This document shows, one piece after another, positions 51,603 through 62,252 of a DNA stretch of 64,000 bases; the first letter of the stretch is position 1, and each line of letters begins with the position of its first letter. The stretch is from the NCBI GenBank assembly GCA_947646735.1, contig CANTFK010000713.1:62001-126000 (forward strand), written 5' to 3'. The DNA is from Peronospora farinosa (lineage: Eukaryota; Oomycota; Peronosporomycetes; Peronosporales; Peronosporaceae). The translations under genes and the position numbers were made by a program. The notes beneath the pieces are model-generated. The model saw nothing but the letters and a program-made list of their open reading frames with translations. It did not search any database and was not told where the DNA came from.

Positions 51603-53418
51603 TGTGGTAAAGTCGATTTGAGAATTTTGGCTAAGTCCATACAATAATTTTCTCGATAAATCCAGAGCCGATTTATTGGGACTTTTCTCTCTAACGGTTG
51701 GATCCCTTTCCCATAACGGCCGGATCCCTTTCTCATAACGGTTGGATCCCTTTCTCATAACGGTTGGATCCCTTTTCCCCATTAAGTCACTTACTAAAAT
51801 GACTTATTGGGTGTGATGAAGTCGATCTCAATTCATGGACGATCGAATGGAAAAGCACCGTTGATCCAAGATCGTTTATTTGTTTGTTCAATAAAACGAA
51901 TGAAGAAGGGATCAATGGTATCGAAGACGATGATGATATGGATTGAAACATACTTAAGGTGAAGATACATGGCATGGATCACATTTCCGAATTATATTGA
52001 ATAATCATGGAATAGGACACCGTTTGGATTATACTTGATTCCAGTATCGGTTGATCCAATTAGATGGATTGATTTTAAAAGGATTATACGTGAATGTGGA
52101 ATAGTGGAATTTCGCAAAGTGTGATCGCATATTTTCGGTTAAGTCCGAAATGGCCAATATTAATGAGTCGCGATCTCGCGGCCAATATTGATGAGTCGCG
52201 ATCTCGCAGAAAGGTTTCAAGATGATGTCAAATGGGATGGAAAACAGTGAATGGTGTAGTTTGCACTTCTATGTGGGGTCAAATATGGCCTAGGAACTAC
52301 GCTATTGCGATCTCCAGTATTTCCGATGGCGATCCGCGTGAACGCGGTCGCTAAGGAGGAAGATGGGTACATCCAAGCATGTGGAAGACGGTCTGGTGTG
52401 GATCACGTCGCTATGGAGGACTGGAATGGTGGATATGACATGTCACATAGATGAACTATCTCACATGACCTGAGAAACGGTGAAGAGGACAAGTCGTGAT
52501 CCGGCGGATCGCGATCCGATACTAATTATTAGTATCGCGATCCGATATTAATTATTTAGTACCGCGATCCGATATTAATTATTTAGTACCGCGATCCGAT
52601 ATTAATTATTTAGTACCGCGATCCGATATTAATTATTTAGTATCGCGATCCGATATTAATTATTTAGTATCGCGATCCGATACTAATTATTTAGTACCGC
52701 GATCTGGTACTAAAATGGTATTATATCCGAGCGAGGTAGCGATCCAGATCGCGGCGATATTGGAGTGGACCACATTACAAGATCTGATTTTTCCGAAAGG
52801 GCGATACGTGGCAACAGATCCTGAGCTACAGATAGTCAAGATCATAGGTTTTGGTATTTGATTGGTTAACATTAACAGAGTTCAATTTGCTTCTAAGTAC
52901 ACGTGTCGACTTCTCTTCCGGGCTGGATTCTTTGGCCTCCCGACGTCTCAAGGAAGTCTACCTACTACGCAAGTCATATCCCTGGATTGTTTGGCCAGGG
53001 ATTGCAAGAATTCTCAACAAAACAACTCAAGCTGCGATTGGACGCAGAGGACTAAGAAGTCCAGATACAAGATCGCGAGACGGCTCAAGTGGTCAGAAGG
53101 CAAGCGGATCAAGTATCTACATTTTTGGACAAGGCGATCTCAAGGGAGATCAGGGCGACTCAAATAGAGCACCCCAAGAACAACTGCGATCGTGTGAGGA
53201 ATTCCACGCGATCGCCCCCCCCACCTATCCCTAACACAATCAAGTTCAACATCGACTCAAGTCTACCGAGAAGAGAGCAACCCGCCCTACCGACGGGTAC
53301 ACAAGGTGAGGAAGGCTATACACACGGAATCGGGGTACCCCCTCCGTTAGTCGGTCGTCCGGGCGCCAGTGGAGAGTTGGGATCGCATCAGCAATTTTGC
53401 GAATCCCACTCCACCACA
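51603..53418 (+). repeat. 3' LTR of the young element
   Basis: 1816 bp, nearly identical to 43011-44822. The differences seen are single substitutions (for example near 51711, 52243, 52377, 52818, 52937, 52962, 53264), a C-run length change and a small indel near 53316. It contains the 27-bp array at 52503-52705. Its last 330 bp are in frame with the older gypsy pol that resumes at 53419, so the long open frame from 53089 is a chance fusion. Confidence 0.92.
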
Positions 53419-55492
53419 GAAATTGAAGCAATTGAGTCCTCTCGTGGTCGCGGCAAATCATTAAGCCGCGACATTCGCAATCCTAACACGATGAAGTGTT
53501 TTCGCTGTGGTAAAATAGGCCATCGTGCGGCTGTCTGTCGTGCACACTGCGCCGATGACTCTGAACACAGCTGTCTCACGAGGAGACGCTGTGTCGTCGG
53601 TGGTCCCGCCAAAAAACGAGCGGTCCCAGTAGGCGTGGGGCGCCCTACTGGCAGAAATGGAGCCCCGAGTACTCAGGTGGCAGCTTGGGCTCCTAGCCCC
53701 AAAGTGATTCATATCCACTTCAATGCCACCACCATGCGCGATGATTTGAGACTGATTATTATCAGTCTCATCGTCGCTGGAGTGAAGCGACCTCTTCGAG
53801 CGTTGTTGAATTCTGGCGCTTCCAACAACTTCTTTCGTGCATCCTGTTTGTCCCTTCTCCCGTCGACTGTCACGGTTCGAGAAGGTCCAGGTGACATCGT
53901 TGTCAAACTTGCCGATGGTCAACCAAAACGTGTCCCGCGTAAAACAGTGGTTTTACCGTACACTTTCGACGGTTTCCAGAGGAACGAAGAATTTTTGGTG
54001 TACGAGATGAACGATGCATTTGATTGTATACTCGGGATACCGTGGCTGTCACGGTATCACCCGAAGATAGATTGGCTATCTCGGTTCGTCAAACGACGAA
54101 GCGGTAATGACGTCAGTGAAGTGTTTACTCATTTGTTGGTCGCTTCATTCGATTGGCCTCACGTCAGGGTCGTGAACGAACTCGCCAAGACTAGTAGTCA
54201 ACACAGAGAGAGCGATGGCCCTCTGTGCGCAGTATGTTCCGTTACACTGACGGAGCCACACAACGAAGCGGTCGAACAGCGGTTCCCGCATACACAGACA
54301 TCGGTCGAACAGGGGTTCCCGATTCACAACGAGGCGGTTAAACAGCGGTTCCCGCACACACAGTCATCGGTCGAACAGGGGTTCCCGATTATCAACGAGG
54401 CGGTCGAGCAGGGGCTCCCGCATACAAGCACATCGGACGAGCAGAGGCTCCCGATCAATTTCGAGGCAGTCGAGCAGGGGCTCCCGCGTACAAGTACATC
54501 GGACGAGCAGAGGATCCCGAAAAATAATGAGGCGGTCGAGCAGGGGCTCCAGCAACCAAGTGAGGAGGTCGAAGACGAGCTCCCGCTTTTGACTGACGAG
54601 AATGGGCGGACTATGGATCCGCATGAGACCGACGTGGTGGAGACAGAGCTCCCACGTCTAGAGGGGGGTACATCAACCTCGTGTCATAGCGACGTGCCAG
54701 TCTCGAGCAGGGGCTCGAGACGCAAGAGAAAACGCAAGAAAGGAGCACGCCGATCACCGAGACGACGAAATACACGTCAACATGCTGATGCATTTGATTC
54801 CGTAGTGACGGAATCCGTATGCGCACTTGATAATGTGGAGGGATCCCCACATCGTGGCCGCTACATTGAGGTAGCGAGCCCACCGTGCACTGCTGCAGAT
54901 ATCACATCTCTGCCAGACCTTACATGGAAAGACTTCCTTCATGACCTCATGGCCGGCGACATCGAGCAAGCGTGCATCGTTTCAGCCACCGAAGCAGTCA
55001 GTGAAGAAGTTCTGGAGGCTCTCCCGAAGAGCGCCGAGCCTAAATCAGCGCGCGGAGAACGCTTCGCGGCACAATCTTGGGATGCTCTTCATGCTTCGGG
55101 CAACCCTGTATACGCTATCGCCCGTGAGTACGCCGATATTTTCCCGGAGAAAATTCCAGCTGAGCTTCCGGCGGATCATGGTGTGCGGCACGAGATAGAT
55201 CTCGTGCCAGGATCGAAATACTGCGTGACAAGGCAGTGGCCGTTACCAAGCGACCAAGTCATCGCTATTGATGAATTATTCGAGGGTCGCCGCAAGGCTG
55301 GCCATGTCCGCGAGAGTATCTCGCCACATTCGAGTCCGACTTTCTGTGTGAAGAAAGCCACCGGCGGTTGGCGCATTGTGCACGCCTTCAACAAGCTGAA
55401 TGACGCCACGATCCCGGCTCAAACGCCTATCCCTCGAAAAGGCATGGTATTGAATACCATGTCCGTGAGCGAGATCTACAGCGCCGTAGATC
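53419..55492 (+). pseudogene. Older gypsy: Gag end, protease, first half of RT
   Basis: The first residues EIEAIESSRGRGKSLSRD continue the Gag broken at 43010. The zinc knuckle CFRCGKIGHRAAVC is canonical. In the protease, RALLNSGASNNFFRA has Asn where the catalytic Asp belongs (AAT, one transition from GAT), so it is catalytically dead; AFDCILGIPWLSRY follows. A repeated linker (54258-54560) leads to RT: HEIDLVPGSKYCVTRQWPLP, HSSPTFCVKKATGGWRIVHA, then IYSAVDL at the first palm Asp, where the solo LTR at 55493 cuts the gene. The rest of RT is at 62253. Confidence 0.88.
54258..54560 (+). repeat. 60-bp coding tandem repeat, protease-RT linker
   Basis: About five copies of a 20-residue unit of the form EAVEQGLPHTSTSDEQRLP. 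Two half-units (EAVEQ..P and S.EQ..P) alternate. Both strands stay open here, which explains the long antisense frames in this stretch. Confidence 0.88.
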
Positions 55493-58400
55493 TGTGGTGA
55501 AGTCGATCAAGAAAAATTTGATCAACAATATTGAAAGTGATCATAATGTGGACCACTTACACGGCGGAAGTCATATTCTATGAATTATACTTGGCTAATG
55601 TATGGGAGCGATCAAGATCTATCGATGAATGATCGCATAGTTTATACTTGGCTATTGTATTGGAATGACAGCTTATCTGAATCGATCATGTGATGGCCAC
55701 GGTTGGCCGAGGAGTACGCAACGGTAATGACGATCAGGGTGGAAGATCGCTCTATCGCAATCGTCGACTGTGATCAGCAAGGGTGATCGTCGATCGTGAT
55801 CAACAAGTGTGATCGACGATCGTGATCAACAAGTGTGATCGACGATCGTGATCAACAAGTGTGATCGACGATCGTAACCTCGATCCAGAAAGCCGATCGC
55901 GAGATGTAACTGGTTACAGATCGATCGTAACCTCGATCGACGATCGTGATCGACAAGTGTGATCGACGATCGTGACAAGTGTGATCGACGATCGTAACCT
56001 CGATCCAGAAAGCCGATCGCAAGATGTAACTGGTTACAGATCGATCGTAACCTCGATCGACGATCATGATCGACAAGTGTGATCGACGATCGTGACAAGT
56101 GTGATCGACGATCGTAACCTCGATCCAGAAAGCCGATCGCGAGATGTAACTGGTTACAGATCGATCGTAACCTCGATCGACGATCATGATCGACAAGTGT
56201 GATCGACGATCGTGACAAGTGTGATCGACGATCGTAACCTCGATCCAGAAAGCCGATCGCGAGATGTAACTGGTTACAGATCGATCGTAACCTCGATCGA
56301 CGATCATGATCGACAAGTGTGATCGACGATCGTGACAAGTGTGATCGACGATCGTAACCTCGATCCAGAAAGCCGATCGCGAGATGTAACTGGTTACAGA
56401 TCGATCGTAACCTCGATCGACGATCATGATCGACAAGTGTGATCGACGATCGTGACAAGTGTGATCGACGATCGTAACCTCGATCCAGAAAGCCGATCGC
56501 GAGATGTAACTGGTTACAGATCGATCGTAACCTCGATCGACGATCATGATCGACAAGTGTGATCGACGATCGTGACAAGTGTGATCGACGATCGTAACCT
56601 CGATCCAGAAAGCCGATCGCGAGATGTAACTGGTTACAGATCGATCGTAACCTCGATCGACGATCATGATCGACAAGTGTGATCGACGATCGTGACAAGT
56701 GTGATCGACGATCGTAACCTCGATCCAGAAAGCCGATCGCGAGATGTAACTGGTTACAGATCGATCGTAACCTCGATCGACGATCATGATCGACAAGTGT
56801 GATCGACGATCGTGACAAGTGTGATCGACGATCGTAACCTCGATCCAGAAAGCCGATCGCGAGATGTAACTGGTTACAGATCGATCGTAACCTCGATCGA
56901 CGATCATGATCGACAAGTGTGATCGACGATCGTGACAAGTGTGATCGACGATCGTAACCTCGATCCAGAAAGCCGATCGCGAGATGTAACTGGTTACAGA
57001 TCGATCGTAACCTCGATCGACGATCATGATCGACAAGTGTGATCGACGATCGTGACAAGTGTGATCGACGATCGTAACCTCGATCCAGAAAGCCGATCGC
57101 AAGATGTAACTGGTTACAGATCGATCGTAACCTCGATCGACGATCATGATCGACAAGTGTGATCGACGATCGTGACAAGTGTGATCGACGATCGTAACCT
57201 CGATCCAGAAAGCCGATCGCAAGATGTAACTGGTTACAGATCGATCGTAACCTCGATCGACGATCATGATCGACAAGTGTGATCGACGATCGTGACAAGT
57301 GTGATCGACGATCGTAACCTCGATCCAGAAAGCCGATCGCGAGATGTAACTGGTTACAGATCGATCGTAACCTCGATCGACGATCATGATCGACAAGTGT
57401 GATCGACGATCGTGACAAGTGTGATCGACGATCGTAACCTCGATCCAGAAAGCCGATCGCGAGATGTAACTGGTTACAGATCGATCGTAACCTCGATCGA
57501 CGATCATGATCGACAAGTGTGATCGACGATCGTGACAAGTGTGATCGACGATCGTAACCTCGATCCAGAAAGCCGATCGCGAGATGTAACTGGTTACAGA
57601 TCGATCGTAACCTCGATCGACGATCATGATCGACAAGTGTGATCGACGATCGTGACAAGTGTGATCGACGATCGTAACCTCGATCCAGAAAGCCGATCGC
57701 GAGATGTAACTGGTTACAGATCGATCGTAACCTCGATCGACGATCATGATCGACAAGTGTGATCGACGATCGTGACAAGTGTGATCGACGATCGTAACCT
57801 CGATCCAGAAAGCCGATCGCGAGATGTAACTGGTTACAGATCGATCGTAACCTCGATCGACGATCATGATCGACAAGTGTGATCGACGATCGTGACAAGT
57901 GTGATCGACGATCGTAACCTCGATCCAGAAAGCCGATCGCGAGATGTAACTGGTTACAGATCGATCGTAACCTCGATCGACGATCATGATCGACAAGTGT
58001 GATCGACGATCGTGACAAGTGTGATCGACGATCGTAACCTCGATCCAGAAAGCCGATCGCGAGATGTAACTGGTTACAGATCGATCGTAACCTCGATCGA
58101 CGATCATGATCGACAAGTGTGATCGACGATCGTGACAAGTGTGATCGACGATCGTAACCTCGATCCAGAAAGCCGATCGCGAGATGTAACTGGTTACAGA
58201 TCGATCGTAACCTCGATCGACGATCATGATCGACAAGTGTGATCGACGATCGTGACAAGTGTGATCGACGATCGTAACCTCGATCCAGAAAGCCGATCGC
58301 GAGATGTAACTGGTTACAGATCGATCGTAACCTCGATCGACGATCATGATCGACAAGTGTGATCGACGATCGTGACAAGTGTGATCGACGATCGTAACCT

Positions 58401-61400
58401 CGATCCAGAAAGCCGATCGCGAGATGTAACTGGTTACAGATCGATCGTAACCTCGATCGACGATCATGATCGACAAGTGTGATCGACGATCGTGACAAGT
58501 GTGATCGACGATCGTAACCTCGATCCAGAAAGCCGATCGCGAGATGTAACTGGTTACAGATCGATCGTAACCTCGATCGACGATCATGATCGACAAGTGT
58601 GATCGACGATCGTGACAAGTGTGATCGACGATCGTAACCTCGATCCAGAAAGCCGATCGCGAGATGTAACTGGTTACAGATCGATCGTAACCTCGATCGA
58701 CGATCATGATCGACAAGTGTGATCGACGATCGTGACAAGTGTGATCGACGATCGTAACCTCGATCCAGAAAGCCGATCGCGAGATGTAACTGGTTACAGA
58801 TCGATCGTAACCTCGATCGACGATCATGATCGACAAGTGTGATCGACGATCGTGACAAGTGTGATCGACGATCGTAACCTCGATCCAGAAAGCCGATCGC
58901 GAGATGTAACTGGTTACAGATCGATCGTAACCTCGATCGACGATCATGATCGACAAGTGTGATCGACGATCGTGACAAGTGTGATCGACGATCGTAACCT
59001 CGATCCAGAAAGCCGATCGCGAGATGTAACTGGTTACAGATCGATCGTAACCTCGATCGACGATCATGATCGACAAGTGTGATCGACGATCGTGACAAGT
59101 GTGATCGACGATCGTAACCTCGATCCAGAAAGCCGATCGCGAGATGTAACTGGTTACAGATCGATCGTAACCTCGATCGACGATCATGATCGACAAGTGT
59201 GATCGACGATCGTGACAAGTGTGATCGACGATCGTAACCTCGATCCAGAAAGCCGATCGCGAGATGTAACTGGTTACAGATCGATCGTAACCTCGATCGA
59301 CGATCATGATCGACAAGTGTGATCGACGATCGTGACAAGTGTGATCGACGATCGTAACCTCGATCCAGAAAGCCGATCGCGAGATGTAACTGGTTACAGA
59401 TCGATCGTAACCTCGATCGACGATCATGATCGACAAGTGTGATCGACGATCGTGACAAGTGTGATCGACGATCGTAACCTCGATCCAGAAAGCCGATCGC
59501 GAGATGTAACTGGTTACAGATCGATCGTAACCTCGATCGACGATCATGATCGACAAGTGTGATCGACGATCGTGACAAGTGTGATCGACGATCGTAACCT
59601 CGATCCAGAAAGCCGATCGCGAGATGTAACTGGTTACAGATCGATCGTAACCTCGATCGACGATCATGATCGACAAGTGTGATCGACGATCGTGACAAGT
59701 GTGATCGACGATCGTAACCTCGATCCAGAAAGCCGATCGCGAGATGTAACTGGTTACAGATCGATCGTAACCTCGATCGACGATCATGATCGACAAGTGT
59801 GATCGACGATCGTGACAAGTGTGATCGACGATCGTAACCTCGATCCAGAAAGCCGATCGCGAGATGTAACTGGTTACAGATCGATCGTAACCTCGATCGA
59901 CGATCATGATCGACAAGTGTGATCGACGATCGTGACAAGTGTGATCGACGATCGTAACCTCGATCCAGAAAGCCGATCGCGAGATGTAACTGGTTACAGA
60001 TCGATCGTAACCTCGATCGACGATCATGATCGACAAGTGTGATCGACGATCGTGACAAGTGTGATCGACGATCGTAACCTCGATCCAGAAAGCCGATCGC
60101 AAGATGTAACTGGTTACAGATCGATCGTAACCTCGATCGACGATCATGATCGACAAGTGTGATCGACGATCGTGACAAGTGTGATCGACGATCGTAACCT
60201 CGATCCAGAAAGCCGATCGCGAGATGTAACTGGTTACAGATCGATCGTAACCTCGATCGACGATCATGATCGACAAGTGTGATCGACGATCGTGACAAGT
60301 GTGATCGACGATCGTAACCTCGATCCAGAAAGCCGATCGCGAGATGTAACTGGTTACAGATCGATCGTAACCTCGATCGACGATCATGATCGACAAGTGT
60401 GATCGACGATCGTGACAAGTGTGATCGACGATCGTAACCTCGATCCAGAAAGCCGATCGCGAGATGTAACTGGTTACAGATCGATCGTAACCTCGATCGA
60501 CGATCATGATCGACAAGTGTGATCGACGATCGTGACAAGTGTGATCGACGATCGTAACCTCGATCCAGAAAGCCGATCGCGAGATGTAACTGGTTACAGA
60601 TCGATCGTAACCTCGATCGACGATCATGATCGACAAGTGTGATCGACGATCGTGACAAGTGTGATCGACGATCGTAACCTCGATCCAGAAAGCCGATCGC
60701 AAGATGTAACTGGTTACAGATCGATCGTAACCTCGATCGACGATCATGATCGACAAGTGTGATCGACGATCGTGACAAGTGTGATCGACGATCGTAACCT
60801 CGATCCAGAAAGCCGATCGCGAGATGTAACTGGTTACAGATCGATCGTAACCTCGATCGACGATCATGATCGACAAGTGTGATCGACGATCGTGACAAGT
60901 GTGATCGACGATCGTAACCTCGATCCAGAAAGCCGATCGCAAGATGTAACTGGTTACAGATCGATCGTAACCTCGATCGACGATCATGATCGACAAGTGT
61001 GATCGACGATCGTGACAAGTGTGATCGACGATCGTAACCTCGATCCAGAAAGCCGATCGCAAGATGTAACTGGTTACAGATCGATCGTAACCTCGATCGA
61101 CGATCATGATCGACAAGTGTGATCGACGATCGTGACAAGTGTGATCGACGATCGTAACCTCGATCCAGAAAGCCGATCGCAAGATGTAACTGGTTACAGA
61201 TCGATCGTAACCTCGATCGACGATCATGATCGACAAGTGTGATCGACGATCGTACCCTCGATCCAGAAAGCCGATCGCAAGATGTAACTGGTTACAGATC
61301 GATCGTAACCTCGATCGACGATCATGATCGACAAGTGTGATCGACGATCGTGACAAGTGTGATCGACGATCGTAACCTCGATCCAGAAAGCCGATCGCAA

Positions 61401-62252
61401 GATGTAACTGGTTACAGATCGATCGTAACCTCGATCGACGATCATGATCGACAAGTGTGATCGACGATCGTGACAAGTGTGATCGACGATCGTACCCTCG
61501 ATCCAGAAAGCCGATCGCGAGATGTAACTGGTTACAGATCGATCGTAACCTCGATCGACGATCGTGATCGAGATGGTATCCGAAATGGACCACATAACGA
61601 GATCTGATTTTTTTCTGAAAGAGACGACACGCGGCAGTAGGTATTGTCATACAGATAGGCATAATCGTAGGATTTGGTATTTCATTGGTTAACATTAAAC
61701 AGAGTTTCTTTTACTTCTAAGCACGCACGCAGACTTCTCTTCCGGGCGGATAATTTTGGCCCCCGACGATCAAGAGCTTCTGCTACGCTAAGACAAGTGA
61801 TATCCCTGGATTGTTTGTCCAGGAATTACAAGAACTCTCAACCCAAGCAAAACCCCCCTGCGATCGGACGCAGTATACAACGTAAAGGACAAGGCACAAG
61901 ATCGAGACGGCTCAAGTGGTCAGAAGATCAAGTAAAATCAGTGGATCAAGTATCTACATTTGGATAAGGCGGTCTCAAGGCAGACCAGGGTGACGCATAG
62001 AGCACCCCCCATACAACTTTCGATCGTGTGAGGATTTTCCACGTGATCGACCCCCCGACCAATCCCCAACCCTGGTCAAGTTCAGCATCGACTCAAGTCC
62101 ACCGAGAAGAGTGCAGCCCGCCCTACCGACGGGTACACAAGGTGAGGAAGGATAGTTACACGGATACGGGGTACCCCCTCCGTTAGTCGGTCGTCTGGGC
62201 GCCAGTGGAGAGTCGGGATCACATCAGAAATTTTGTGATCGCCACTCCACCA
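55493..62252 (+). repeat. Solo LTR swollen by a satellite array
   Basis: It begins TGTGGTGAAGTCGATCAAGA and ends CCACTCCACCA, the tips of the LTR family at 43011 and 39717. Its last 680 bp (61575-62252) align with the LTR 3' part, including TGGACCACATAACGAGATCT and GTACACAAGGTGAGGAAGGA. It interrupts the RT of the older gypsy. No clean target duplication is seen (GATC left, GACG right), and the terminal CA is missing. At about 6.8 kb it is nearly four times the size of its relatives because of the 120-bp array. Confidence 0.88.
55770..61575 (+). repeat. 120-bp satellite, about 48 units, GATC-rich
   Basis: A 26-bp starter repeat (GATCGTGATCAACAAGTGTG units, 55770-55860) passes into 120-bp units. 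The units keep exact register from 55861 to about 61240, then two units lose about 23 bp. Counting the CCAGAAAGCCGATCGC segment gives 48 copies. Each unit has 11 GATC sites and the palindrome TGTAACTGGTTACA. Variation is almost confined to a G/A site (GCGAGATG or GCAAGATG), with A enriched toward both edges, and to CGATCGTGATCG at the outer edges versus CGATCATGATCG inside. The giant minus-strand frames (up to 1947 codons) arise because 120 is a multiple of 3; they are not genes. Confidence 0.97.

Larger units (their letters stand above)
43011..53418 (+). mobile_element. Young Ty3/gypsy (Tat-like) LTR element with second RNase H, no integrase
   Basis: It is 10.4 kb with long LTRs of 1812 and 1816 bp that differ at only about a dozen sites, so the insertion is recent. 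A 4-bp target duplication is visible with one change (AAAA left, GAAA right). Internal genes: gag (44823-47113, one frame change) and pol (47176-51300) with protease, RT, a degenerate RNase H and a second RNase H. No integrase lies between pol and the 3' LTR. It is inserted in the gag of an older gypsy element. Confidence 0.9.

Noticed and set aside
53089..55500. A single 803-codon gene
   Set aside because: Its first 110 codons are LTR sequence of the younger element; the rest is the older gypsy gag-pol. The fusion is a by-product of insertion.
55861..61240. CRISPR-like array
   Set aside because: The repeats are directly adjacent and identical throughout; there are no unique spacers, and the context is a eukaryotic LTR.
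55826..61695. Two giant minus-strand ORFs of 1770 and 1947 codons
   Set aside because: They are the 120-bp satellite read in frames that happen to lack stops; 120 is divisible by 3, so openness in one unit repeats in all. No domain, no start signal, and the array lies inside an LTR.
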